Positions 1-5,648 of a stretch of 5,648 nt of DNA are shown here, in pieces. The notes beneath the pieces are model-generated. The model did not search any database. It was not told the DNA's origin and saw only the letters and a list, made by a program, of their open reading frames with translations. Position 1 is the stretch's first letter. Each line of letters starts with the position of its first letter. This stretch comes from Myxococcota bacterium. GTDB taxonomy: Bacteria > Myxococcota_A > UBA9160 > PR03. The stretch lies in NCBI GenBank assembly GCA_030066475.1, contig JASJBO010000431.1, positions 1 to 5,648 of the forward strand, written 5' to 3'. The position numbers and the translations under genes were made by a program.

Positions 1-897
1 AGGCGCTTGGAGCTCACGGGCCCCGGGCACGAGGACGTCGTGGTGGACGTCGAGTGGAGCGGCATCAGCACCGGGACGGAGCGTCTGCTCTGGTCCGGCG
101 AGATGCCGCCCTTCCCGGGCATGGGCTATCCGCTGGTCCCTGGCTACGAGTCGGTGGGCCGCGTGACCCACGCAGGGCCCCGCTCGGGCCAGCGGGCGGG
201 GGCGCGCGTGTTCGTGCCGGGCGCCCGCTGCTTCGGCCCGGTCCACGGCCTGTTCGGCGGCGCGGCGGGCCGCCTGGTCGTCCCCGGCCACCGCGTCGTG
301 CCGGTGGACTCCGGTCTCGAAGAGCGCGCGGTGCTGCTCGCGCTGGCCGCGACCGCACACCATTCCGTGTCGGCGCCCGACGCGCGACCGCCCGACCTGA
401 TCGTCGGCCACGGCGTCCTCGGCCGCCTGCTCGCCCGCATCGCCCTGCTGCGGCCCGACGCGCGGCCGCCCGTCGTCTGGGAGCGCGACCCGACGCGCAG
501 GAACGGCGCCGGGGACTACGCGGTGCTCGATCCCAGCGACGATCCGCGGCGTGACTACCGGGCCATCTACGACGTGAGCGGCGACCCCTCGCTGCTCGAC
601 GACCTGATCGCCCGGCTCGCGCCCGGCGGCGAGGTGGTGCTCGCCGGCTTCTACCGCGAGCCGCTCTCGTTCGCGTTCCCGCCGGCGTTCATGCGCGAGG
701 CCCGCATCCGCGTCGCGGCCGAGTGGGGCGATTCCGATCTCGCCAGCGTGGCGGCCCGTGTCGAGGCCGGCGAGCTGTCCCTCGACGGCCTGATCACGCA
801 TCGCCAGGCGGCGGCCGATGCGGCGGACGCCTACGAGACGGCCTTCGGAGATCCGTCGTGTCTCAAGATGATCCTCGACTGGAGGGAGTCCGCGTGA
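1..897 (+). CDS. bchC: BchC, 3-hydroxyethyl bacteriochlorophyllide a dehydrogenase (5' partial)
   Basis: BchC oxidises the 3-(1-hydroxyethyl) group of the bacteriochlorophyllide a precursor to the 3-acetyl group, a late step of bacteriochlorophyll a synthesis. The frame is open from base 1 to the TGA at 895-897 (298 codons before the stop). The TTG at position 7 is not credible as the start, because the family normally has a short N-terminal strand before the region seen here; roughly 10-20 residues are probably missing upstream. Counting from base 1, the signature [13 protein letters not shown] lies at residues 19-31, followed by [15 protein letters not shown] (36-50), both very typical of BchC. 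A dinucleotide-binding glycine motif (GHGVLG) starts near residue 136. The fold is that of the medium-chain dehydrogenase superfamily, without an obvious zinc-ligand set. The stop codon overlaps the bchX start, so the two genes are probably translationally coupled. Identification is by motif recognition and synteny. Confidence 0.96.
   Translation, partial: RRLELTGPGHEDVVVDVEWSGISTGTERLLWSGEMPPFPGMGYPLVPGYESVGRVTHAGPRSGQRAGARVFVPGARCFGPVHGLFGGAAGRLVVPGHRVVPVDSGLEERAVLLALAATAHHSVSAPDARPPDLIVGHGVLGRLLARIALLRPDARPPVVWERDPTRRNGAGDYAVLDPSDDPRRDYRAIYDVSGDPSLLDDLIARLAPGGEVVLAGFYREPLSFAFPPAFMREARIRVAAEWGDSDLASVAARVEAGELSLDGLITHRQAAADAADAYETAFGDPSCLKMILDWRESA
881..888 (+). promoter_or_regulatory. Shine-Dalgarno site of bchX
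   Basis: GGAGGGAG lies inside the last codons of bchC, 5 nt before a GTG at 894. It is the best ribosome-binding site in this region and decides the bchX start: the upstream ATG at 723 in the same frame would need a 57-residue extension overlapping bchC. Confidence 0.8.
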
Positions 898-1910
898 GTC
901 TGATCGTCGATGGGAGCACTCCCGTTCCGCTGGCGGACCTCGCCAGGAACCTCCGCGAGGAAGCGGCCGCCGAGCCGGAGCCGGTATCGACGGTGCCGGC
1001 GGTCGCCGAGACGCAGATCATCGCCATCTACGGCAAGGGCGGCATCGGCAAGAGCTTCACGCTCGCGAACCTGTCGACGATGATGGCCGAGCAGGGCCGC
1101 AAGGTGCTGCTGATCGGCTGCGACCCCAAGAGCGACACCACCTCCCTGCTGTTCGGCGGTCGCGCCTGCCCGACGATCATCGAGACCTCCGCGCGCAAGA
1201 AGCAGGCCGGCGAGCAGGTCGAGGTCGGCGACGTGTGCTTCAAGCGCGGCGGCGTCTTCGCCATGGAGCTGGGCGGGCCCGAGGTGGGCCGCGGCTGCGG
1301 CGGCCGCGGCATCATCCACGGCTTCGAGCTGCTCGAGAAGCTCGGCTTCCACGACTGGGGCTTCGACTACGTGCTGCTCGACTTCCTCGGCGACGTCGTG
1401 TGCGGGGGGTTCGGCCTGCCGATCGCGCGCGACCTGTGCCAGAAGGTGATCGTCGTCGGCTCCAACGACCTGCAGTCGCTCTACGTCGCGAACAACGTCT
1501 GCTCGGCCGTGCAGTACTTCCGCAAGCTCGGCGGCAACGTGGGCGTGGCCGGCCTGGTCGTCAACAAGGACGACGGCAGCGGCGAGGCCCAGGCATTCGC
1601 CGAGGCAGCCGGCATCCCGGTGCTCGCCTCGATCCCGGCCGACGACGACATCCGTCGCAAGAGCGCCAGCTACGAGATCATCGGCCGCCGCGGCTCGACC
1701 TGGGCCCCGCTGTTCGAAGGGCTCGCCGCCGGTGTCGCCGACGCGCCTCCGGTGCTGCCGTCGCCGCTCGACCAGGACGGGCTGCTCGGCCTGTTCGCGA
1801 GCGAGGAGACCGACCGCCACGTGCCGCTCGAGCCGGCCACGCTCGAGGACCTGTGCGGCAGCCGCGCGGTCCAGAAGCCGTCGCTCGAGGTCGTCTACGA
1901 CGAAGCGTGA
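894..1910 (+). CDS. bchX: BchX, chlorophyllide a reductase iron protein
   Basis: BchX is the NifH-like ATP-dependent reductase (L-protein equivalent) of chlorophyllide a oxidoreductase. As a homodimer it passes electrons from its [4Fe-4S] cluster to BchYZ, coupled to ATP hydrolysis. From the GTG at 894 the protein is 338 aa, near the usual size. The P-loop GKGGIGKS is at residues 47-54, followed by the NifH-type segment [10 protein letters not shown]. The two cluster cysteines of the family are visible: C135 in GRGCGGRG and C170 in the switch region [11 protein letters not shown]. The roughly 40 residues before the P-loop strand (IIAIYGKGG) are Ala/Glu/Pro-rich, and an N-terminal extension of this kind is normal for BchX but absent from NifH and BchL. 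The VVNKDD segment corresponds to the nucleotide-base region. The DFLGD variant and synteny with bchY and bchZ separate it from BchL. The start overlaps the bchC stop by 4 nt, and bchY follows after 16 nt. Confidence 0.97.
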   Translation: MSLIVDGSTPVPLADLARNLREEAAAEPEPVSTVPAVAETQIIAIYGKGGIGKSFTLANLSTMMAEQGRKVLLIGCDPKSDTTSLLFGGRACPTIIETSARKKQAGEQVEVGDVCFKRGGVFAMELGGPEVGRGCGGRGIIHGFELLEKLGFHDWGFDYVLLDFLGDVVCGGFGLPIARDLCQKVIVVGSNDLQSLYVANNVCSAVQYFRKLGGNVGVAGLVVNKDDGSGEAQAFAEAAGIPVLASIPADDDIRRKSASYEIIGRRGSTWAPLFEGLAAGVADAPPVLPSPLDQDGLLGLFASEETDRHVPLEPATLEDLCGSRAVQKPSLEVVYDEA

Positions 1911-1917
1911 GATCCAC

Positions 1918-1923
1918 GGGGAG
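1918..1923 (+). promoter_or_regulatory. Shine-Dalgarno site of bchY
   Basis: GGGGAG lies in the 16-nt bchX-bchY gap, 3 nt before the ATG at 1927. The spacing is short but this is the only purine-rich site there. It favours ATG 1927 over the in-frame GTG at 1954, which lacks a comparable site. Confidence 0.55.
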
Positions 1924-1926
1924 ACC

Positions 1927-3447
1927 ATGGGCCCGAACCAGATCCAGACCCGAGTGAGCGCGCCGGCTGCCGGCGAAGCGGGATGCCACGCGGGCCGGCA
2001 CGAGCTGGAGCGGGCCGCTCGCGCCGCCGGACAGAGCGAGACGCTCGACCGCTACGCCGCGGACTACCCGGTCGGTCCGCACGACCAGCCGCAGAGCATG
2101 TGCCCGGCCTTCGGCTCCCTGCGGGTGGGGCTGCGCATGAAGCGCACCGCCACCGTGCTCTCCGGCTCTGCCTGCTGCGTCTACGGCCTGACCTTCACCT
2201 CGCACTTCTACGGGGCGCGGCGCAGCGTGGGCTACGTGCCCTTCGACTCGGAGACCCTCGTCACCGGCAAGCTCTTCGAGGACATCCGCGAGGCCGTCTT
2301 CCAGCTCGCCGATCCCGAGAAGGTCGACGCCGTGGTGGTCACGAACCTGTGCGTGCCCACCGCCTCGGGCGTCCCGCTGCGGCTGCTGCCCAAGCAGATC
2401 GACGGCGTGCGCATCATCGGGATCGACGTGCCCGGCTTCGGCGTCCCGACGCACGCCGAGGCCAAGGACGTGCTGGCCGGCGCCATGCTCCAGTTCGCGC
2501 GCGGCGAGGCGGAAGCGGGGCCGGTCCAGGCCCCGCATGGCCACACCGTCGACCTGCCCACCGTGACGTTGCTGGGCGAGATGTTCCCGGCCGACCCGGT
2601 CGGGATCGGCATGCTGCTCGAGCCCCTCGGCCTCGCCGCGGGACCGGCGGTGCCCACCCGCGAGTGGCGCGAGCTGTACGCGGCGCTCGACTGCGCTGCG
2701 GTCGCCGCGATCCATCCGTTCTACACCGCCTCATGTCGCGAGCTCGAGGCGGCCGGTCGGCCCCTGGTGGGCTCCGCGCCCGTGGGGCGCGACGGCACCG
2801 CGGCCTGGCTCGACGCGATCGGAGACGCCTGCGGCGTCCGGCGCGAGCGGGTGGACGCGGCCAAGGCGCGCTGGCTGCCGGCGCTGCGCGAGGCCCTCGA
2901 CCGGGCACCGATCCGCGGCCGGATCACGCTGTCGGGCTACGAGGGCTCCGAGCTGCTGGTCGGCCGGCTGTTGATCGAGAGCGGAGCCGACCTGCGCTAC
3001 GTGGGGACGGCGCTGCCGCGCACGCCCTGGTCGGACCCCGACCGCGAGTGGCTCGAGGCCCGCGGCGTGCGCGTCGAGTACCGCGCCTCCCTCGAGCAGG
3101 ATCTGGCGGCCTTCGAGGAGTTCCGGCCCGACCTCGCGATCGGCACGACGCCGGTCGTCCAGAAGGCCAAGGAGGCGGCGGTCCCCGGCCTCTATTTCAC
3201 GAACCTGATCTCGGCCCGCCCGTTGATGGGACCCGCGGGCGCGGGCGCCGTGGCCCAGGTGGTGAACGCGGCGATCGCGGGCAAGGCCCGCTTCGACGCG
3301 ATGAAGGACTTCTTCGAAGGGGTCGGCCACGCAGATACGGCCGGCGTGTGGGAGGACGTCCCGAACGTGCGCCCGGAGTTCCGCGCGCGCTACGCCCGCC
3401 AGCGGGCGCGCGCGTCCGAGCGCACCGAAACGCAGGACATCGCCTGA
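1927..3447 (+). CDS. bchY: BchY, chlorophyllide a reductase subunit Y
   Basis: BchY is one half of the BchYZ catalytic component (NifDK-like) of chlorophyllide a oxidoreductase, which reduces the C7=C8 bond of ring B. The protein is 506 aa from ATG 1927, close to the usual length. The three cysteines expected to hold the [4Fe-4S] cluster with one BchZ cysteine are visible: C59 in SMCPAF, C84 in the CC pair of GSACCVYG (C83 is adjacent), and C142 in NLCVPTASG. Their spacing equals that of the ligand cysteines I recall from the Rhodobacter enzyme (62, 87 and 145). Further family-typical stretches include [21 protein letters not shown] and, near the C-terminus, [11 protein letters not shown] and [21 protein letters not shown]. 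The first ~45 residues are Ala/Arg-rich and poorly conserved, so the exact start is the least certain part. The stop overlaps the bchZ start by 1 nt (TGATG), consistent with equimolar synthesis of the two subunits. Confidence 0.97.
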   Translation: MGPNQIQTRVSAPAAGEAGCHAGRHELERAARAAGQSETLDRYAADYPVGPHDQPQSMCPAFGSLRVGLRMKRTATVLSGSACCVYGLTFTSHFYGARRSVGYVPFDSETLVTGKLFEDIREAVFQLADPEKVDAVVVTNLCVPTASGVPLRLLPKQIDGVRIIGIDVPGFGVPTHAEAKDVLAGAMLQFARGEAEAGPVQAPHGHTVDLPTVTLLGEMFPADPVGIGMLLEPLGLAAGPAVPTREWRELYAALDCAAVAAIHPFYTASCRELEAAGRPLVGSAPVGRDGTAAWLDAIGDACGVRRERVDAAKARWLPALREALDRAPIRGRITLSGYEGSELLVGRLLIESGADLRYVGTALPRTPWSDPDREWLEARGVRVEYRASLEQDLAAFEEFRPDLAIGTTPVVQKAKEAAVPGLYFTNLISARPLMGPAGAGAVAQVVNAAIAGKARFDAMKDFFEGVGHADTAGVWEDVPNVRPEFRARYARQRARASERTETQDIA

Positions 3448-4907
3448 TGCTGGTGCTCGACCACGACCGCGCCGGGGGCTACTGGGGCTCCGTCTACGTC
3501 TTCACGGCGATCAAGGGCCTGCAGGTGATCATCGACGGTCCGGTCGGCTGCGAGAACCTGCCGGTCACCTCGGTGCTCCACTACACCGACGCCCTCCCCC
3601 CGCACGAGCTGCCCGTCGTCGTGACCGGGCTCTCGGAGGAAGAGCTCGGCCAGCACGGCACCGAGGCGGCGATGAAGCGGGCCCACGCCACGCTCGACCC
3701 CGACCTCCCCAGCGTGGTCGTGACCGGCTCGATCGCCGAGATGATCGGCGGCGGCGTCACGCCCGAGGGCACCAGCATCCAGCGCTTCCTGCCGCGCACG
3801 ATCGACGAGGACCAGTGGCAGAGCGCCGACCGCGCGATCTACTGGCTGTGGACCGAGTACGGACCGAAGCGAAAGCCGGCCCGCCGGCGCGGCCCCGGCC
3901 GCACCGAAGGCCAGAAGCCGCGCGTCAACCTGATCGGCCCCGTCTACGGCACCTTCAACACCTGGTCGGACGTGGCGGAGATCCGGCGCCTGGTCGAGGG
4001 CATCGGCGCCGAGGTGAACCTCGCCTTCCCGCTCGGCAGCCACCTCGCGGACGTGCCCCGCCTCGCCGACGCCGACGTCAACGTCTGCCTGTACCGCGAG
4101 TTCGGCCGCACGCTCTGCGAGGCGCTCGACCGGCCCTACCTGCAGGCGCCGATCGGGCTCCACAGCACGACCCGGTTCCTGCGCAAGCTCGGCGAGCTGC
4201 TCGGGCTCGACCCCGAGCCCTTCATCGAGCGCGAGAAGCACACCACGATCAAGCCGCTCTGGGACCTGTGGCGCTCGGTGACGCAGGACTTCTTCGGCAC
4301 CGCCAGCTTCGGCATCGTCGCCAACGAGACGTACGCGCGGGGCGTGCGACACTTCCTGGAGTCGGAGCTCGGGCTGCCCTGCCAGTTCGCGTTCGCGCGC
4401 CGGGCCGGCGTGAAGCCCGACAACGAGGCCGTGCGCGCAGCCGTCCGCGAGCGCACGCCGCTGATCCTGTTCGGCAGCTACAACGAGCGGATGTACCTGT
4501 CCGAGATCGGCGCGCCGGCGGTCTACATTCCCGCTTCCTTCCCGGGCGGCATCATCCGGCGCCACACCGGGACGCCCTTCATGGGCTACGCGGGCGCGAC
4601 GTACCTGGTGCAGGAATGCTGCAACGCGCTCTTCGACGCGCTCTTCGAGGTGCTGCCGATCGGCACCGAGCTCGACCGGGCCGAGGCGACCCCGACGCGG
4701 CTCCACCGCGAGCTTCCGTGGGACGACGACGCCCGCGCCGCGCTCGACGCGCACGTCGGGTCGCAGCCGGTGCTGACGCGCATCTCCGCCGCGAAGCGCC
4801 TGCGCGACGACGCGGAGCGCGAGGCCCGGCGGGCCGGAGAGGACCGAGTCACCGCAGCGCGCGTCGTGGCCTGTGCCGCGGCGCTCGCCGGAGGGAGAGC
4901 AGCATGA
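3447..4907 (+). CDS. bchZ: BchZ, chlorophyllide a reductase subunit Z
   Basis: BchZ is the second subunit of the BchYZ heterotetramer, which binds chlorophyllide and receives electrons from BchX. The protein is 486 aa, near the usual ~490. It opens with the family hallmark [20 protein letters not shown] and has C35 in [13 protein letters not shown], matching the single BchZ cysteine known to complete the COR cluster (in the related DPOR this ligand is an Asp of BchB). Other recognisable stretches are [19 protein letters not shown], the second-domain start [20 protein letters not shown] and [16 protein letters not shown]. Residues from about 424 ([14 protein letters not shown]) to 475 resemble the small C-terminal domain shared with BchB/ChlB. 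The start ATG overlaps the bchY stop. Only a weak AGGA at 3434-3437 precedes it, so coupling to bchY translation is likely. The TGA overlaps the next start codon (ATGA). Confidence 0.97.
   Translation: MLVLDHDRAGGYWGSVYVFTAIKGLQVIIDGPVGCENLPVTSVLHYTDALPPHELPVVVTGLSEEELGQHGTEAAMKRAHATLDPDLPSVVVTGSIAEMIGGGVTPEGTSIQRFLPRTIDEDQWQSADRAIYWLWTEYGPKRKPARRRGPGRTEGQKPRVNLIGPVYGTFNTWSDVAEIRRLVEGIGAEVNLAFPLGSHLADVPRLADADVNVCLYREFGRTLCEALDRPYLQAPIGLHSTTRFLRKLGELLGLDPEPFIEREKHTTIKPLWDLWRSVTQDFFGTASFGIVANETYARGVRHFLESELGLPCQFAFARRAGVKPDNEAVRAAVRERTPLILFGSYNERMYLSEIGAPAVYIPASFPGGIIRRHTGTPFMGYAGATYLVQECCNALFDALFEVLPIGTELDRAEATPTRLHRELPWDDDARAALDAHVGSQPVLTRISAAKRLRDDAEREARRAGEDRVTAARVVACAAALAGGRAA
4890..4897 (+). 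promoter_or_regulatory. Shine-Dalgarno site of the pufQ-position gene
   Basis: GGAGGGAG lies within the last codons of bchZ, 6 nt before the ATG at 4904. It supports ATG 4904 as a genuine start despite the frame being open far upstream. Confidence 0.75.
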
Positions 4908-5179
4908 ACGTGTACGTCGAGTCGGTGCGGGGTTCCATCCCGACCCCGGAACGCCCGACCGCCCGTGGGCGGGCGGGGCAGAGGGAGCGGGAATCGCGCC
5001 AGTTCGATCGGCTGATCGCGATCAGCCTGGGGCTGTTCGTGGTGGTCGCAGCCCTGGGCCGCCTCACCGGATGGCGCTGGCGGCCGTGGCCGCCGGGGCG
5101 CGACGGCTACGGCTCGATCCTCGGCGAGGCGCGCAGCGCCGCCGAGACGTACGTGGGGTGCGCCTTTACGAGCTGGTAG
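4904..5179 (+). CDS. Small single-span membrane protein in the pufQ position, LH1-beta-like
   Basis: This 91-aa protein overlaps the bchZ stop by 4 nt (ATGA), has a strong ribosome-binding site and GC-rich third codon positions, and sits where Rhodobacter has pufQ (reported to affect bacteriochlorophyll production). Residues 1-35 are hydrophilic and Arg-rich. Residues 36-54 form one hydrophobic segment, followed by [14 protein letters not shown] (57-70) and a tail ending GCAFTSW. The basic N-terminus predicts a cytoplasmic N-side. Position, size and one membrane span suggest PufQ, but I see no strong sequence match to Rhodobacter PufQ. Residues 33-62 align gaplessly with LH1 beta residues 18-47 of the next gene, with 9 of 30 identical. 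WRPW-x-PG-x-x-GY is also the C-terminal pattern of beta subunits such as that of Rhodospirillum rubrum. The antenna histidines are replaced by D35 and R53, so canonical pigment ligation is not expected. It could be a divergent PufQ, a beta-derived assembly factor, or a novel protein. Confidence is high for coding and moderate for function. Confidence 0.8.
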   Translation: MNVYVESVRGSIPTPERPTARGRAGQRERESRQFDRLIAISLGLFVVVAALGRLTGWRWRPWPPGRDGYGSILGEARSAAETYVGCAFTSW

Positions 5180-5256
5180 TCCCGCGAGAGCGTTCGGCGT
5201 CCGGCGCGTCGTCGGGCGGAGAGGCTGGCCGGCGCGGCCGCAGGGGTCGCGTCGGC

Positions 5257-5287
5257 GGTCGGAACGGGCCGAACGGCCCGACGGACC
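5257..5287 (+). other. Hairpin in the spacer before pufB
   Basis: The 132-nt spacer 5180-5311 holds no gene I can support. It contains a perfect 6-bp stem, CGGGCC (5265-5270) with GGCCCG (5275-5280), closed by the tetraloop GAAC. An outer 4-bp pairing (GGTC 5257-5260 with GACC 5284-5287) could extend it across an asymmetric internal loop. There is no T-run after it, so it is not a standard terminator. It lies 24 nt before the pufB start codon and may mark a processing or 5'-stabilising element for pufBA mRNA (inference). Confidence 0.5.
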
Positions 5288-5301
5288 CCGTGTCCGAACA
5301 G

Positions 5302-5306
5302 AGGAG
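5302..5306 (+). promoter_or_regulatory. Shine-Dalgarno site of pufB
   Basis: AGGAG, within the purine run GAGGAGAAG, lies 5 nt before the pufB ATG. It is a strong site, as expected for an abundantly translated antenna gene. Confidence 0.8.
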
Positions 5307-5311
5307 AAGCT

Positions 5312-5461
5312 ATGGCGAATTCGAGTGGCACGCTGTCGGGGCTCACGGAGGCGGAGGCGAAGGAGTTCCACAAGGTCTTCGTATCCAGCTTCGCCGGCTT
5401 CACGGGGATCGCGATCATCGCGCACTTCCTCGTGTGGCAGTGGCGCCCCTGGCTTCAGTAG
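5312..5461 (+). CDS. pufB: PufB, LH1 antenna beta subunit
   Basis: This 49-residue inner-membrane polypeptide forms, with the alpha subunit, the LH1 ring around the reaction centre and binds bacteriochlorophyll a and carotenoid. It has the classic beta layout: a polar N-terminus with [15 protein letters not shown], a single membrane helix (about 23-43), and the C-terminal WQWRPW. H38 in AHFLVW is the expected ligand of the bacteriochlorophyll magnesium, and H20 in EFHK is the second conserved beta histidine. The chain ends two residues after WRPW (LQ), lacking the PGxxGY extension of many LH1 beta proteins but comparable to short-tailed ones such as Rhodobacter's. It has a strong ribosome-binding site. 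The gene is preceded by a 132-nt and followed by a 77-nt structured spacer. LH2 beta is a weaker alternative; position just after bchZ and before an LH1-type alpha favours LH1. Confidence 0.96.
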   Translation: MANSSGTLSGLTEAEAKEFHKVFVSSFAGFTGIAIIAHFLVWQWRPWLQ

Positions 5462-5470
5462 CGGAGCCGG

Positions 5471-5503
5471 ACCGCCGGTGCGGGAAGGCCCCGCCGCGGC
5501 GGT
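5471..5503 (+). other. Compound hairpin between pufB and pufA
   Basis: Starting 9 nt after the pufB stop, ACCGCCG (5471-5477) pairs with CGGCGGT (5497-5503). Inside it, across a 2x2 internal loop, GCGGG (5480-5484) pairs with CCCGC (5490-5494), leaving the 5-nt loop AAGGC. The right arm overlaps the perfect 12-bp palindrome CCGCCGCGGCGG (5491-5502), which offers an alternative fold. No T-tract follows, so a simple intrinsic terminator is unlikely. A role in protecting the 3' end of pufB-containing mRNA, or in tuning beta/alpha output, is inferred. Confidence 0.6.
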
Positions 5504-5525
5504 AGATCCGATTCACCCATGTCAC

Positions 5526-5530
5526 AGGAG
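5526..5530 (+). promoter_or_regulatory. Shine-Dalgarno site of pufA
   Basis: AGGAG, followed by AAG, lies 8 nt before the pufA ATG at 5539. It falls downstream of, and outside, the pufB-pufA hairpin. Confidence 0.75.
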
Positions 5531-5538
5531 AAGCCACC

Positions 5539-5648
5539 ATGTGGCGGGTCTGGCTCCTATTCGATCCTCGGCGAACGCTGATCGCGCTGTTCACGTTCCT
5601 GTTCGCGCTCGCCGTGATCATCCACTTCATCCTGCTCAGCACCGAGCG
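5539..5648 (+). CDS. pufA: PufA, LH1 antenna alpha subunit (3' partial)
   Basis: This is the alpha partner of PufB in the LH1 ring. Thirty-six full codons are present before the window ends. The sequence starts with the very typical [14 protein letters not shown] (residues 1-14): a Trp-rich amphipathic N-terminus and the FDPRR motif before the membrane helix. The helix runs from about residue 14 to 33, with H29 in [10 protein letters not shown] as the expected bacteriochlorophyll magnesium ligand. HFILLSTER is close to the consensus of LH1 alpha chains, whereas LH2 alpha chains usually differ here. A complete protein would be about 50-65 aa, so roughly the last third is missing. pufL and pufM are expected next. 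Confidence 0.96.
   Translation, partial: MWRVWLLFDPRRTLIALFTFLFALAVIIHFILLSTE

Noticed and set aside
723..893. N-terminal extension of bchX to ATG 723
   Set aside because: It would overlap bchC by 175 nt and gives an Arg/Gly-rich non-homologous leader. The GTG at 894 has a strong ribosome-binding site and gives the normal BchX length.
1732..1926. N-terminal extension of bchY into bchX (ATG 1732)
   Set aside because: The extra 65 residues are Arg/Ser-rich out-of-frame bchX sequence. ATG 1927 gives the usual BchY size.
831..1928. 365-codon open frame on the - strand opposite bchX
   Set aside because: It is antisense to bchX with repetitive Ala/Arg/Leu composition and no domain, so it is a GC-driven shadow.
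1678..2715. 345-codon open frame on the - strand opposite the bchX end and bchY start
   Set aside because: It has the same shadow composition, spans two real genes, and shows no motif or convincing start.
3390..4754. 454-codon open frame on the - strand opposite bchZ
   Set aside because: It is fully antisense to a confidently identified gene, has low-complexity Arg/Ala/Val/Glu composition and no recognisable motif. Long antisense frames are expected at this GC content.
5471..5503. Intrinsic terminator after pufB
   Set aside because: The stem is strong but is followed by mixed sequence with no T-run, and pufA, which must be co-expressed, follows directly.
4873..5505. 210-codon + strand frame across the end of bchZ, the pufQ-position gene and pufB
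   Set aside because: It overlaps three better-supported frames, is extremely Arg/Gly-rich and has no hydrophobic segment or motif.
4860..5540. PpsR/CrtJ-type TGT-N12-ACA operators around the puf operon start
   Set aside because: The TGT triplets at 4911, 5291 and 5520 were each checked 12 nt downstream and none is followed by ACA.
5415..5642. 75-codon open frame on the - strand opposite pufB and pufA
   Set aside because: It is antisense to two confidently identified antenna genes, with no recognisable feature.

Overview
The window is a stretch of a photosynthesis gene cluster from a GC-rich (about 70% by eye) purple-type anoxygenic phototroph that makes bacteriochlorophyll a and a type-II reaction centre with an LH1 antenna. 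Every gene is on the + strand, in the order bchC (5' end missing) - bchX - bchY - bchZ - small membrane-protein ORF in the pufQ position - pufB - pufA (3' end missing). This is the bchCXYZ-puf arrangement of phototrophic Pseudomonadota, and of some other lineages that carry horizontally acquired photosynthesis clusters. Gene order and protein motifs alone do not fix the phylum.

Region 1 (1-4907) holds late bacteriochlorophyll a biosynthesis. BchX, BchY and BchZ form the nitrogenase-like chlorophyllide a oxidoreductase (COR), which reduces ring B to give a bacteriochlorin. BchC oxidises the 3-hydroxyethyl side chain to the 3-acetyl group. The genes are tightly packed: bchC/bchX overlap by 4 nt (GTGA), bchX-bchY are 16 nt apart, bchY/bchZ overlap by 1 nt (TGATG), and bchZ overlaps the next ORF by 4 nt (ATGA). 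This suggests one transcript with translational coupling. The P-loop and all expected Fe-S ligand cysteines are present.

Region 2 (4904-5648) is the start of the puf operon. A 91-residue single-span protein sits where pufQ is expected. It is followed by a 132-nt spacer with a hairpin, pufB (LH1 beta, 49 aa), a 77-nt spacer with a strong compound hairpin, and the first 36 codons of pufA (LH1 alpha). pufL, pufM and possibly pufC presumably follow beyond the window. The layout couples pigment synthesis directly to synthesis of the proteins that bind the pigment.

The most unusual feature is the pufQ-position protein. Its residues 33-62 align without gaps to residues 18-47 of the neighbouring LH1 beta, including the WxWRPW signature, but both conserved antenna histidines are replaced (by Asp and Arg). 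It therefore looks like an antenna-beta-derived protein that has lost pigment ligation and gained a C-terminal tail. The two structured spacers around pufB are the second point of interest. The rest is a conventional cluster.
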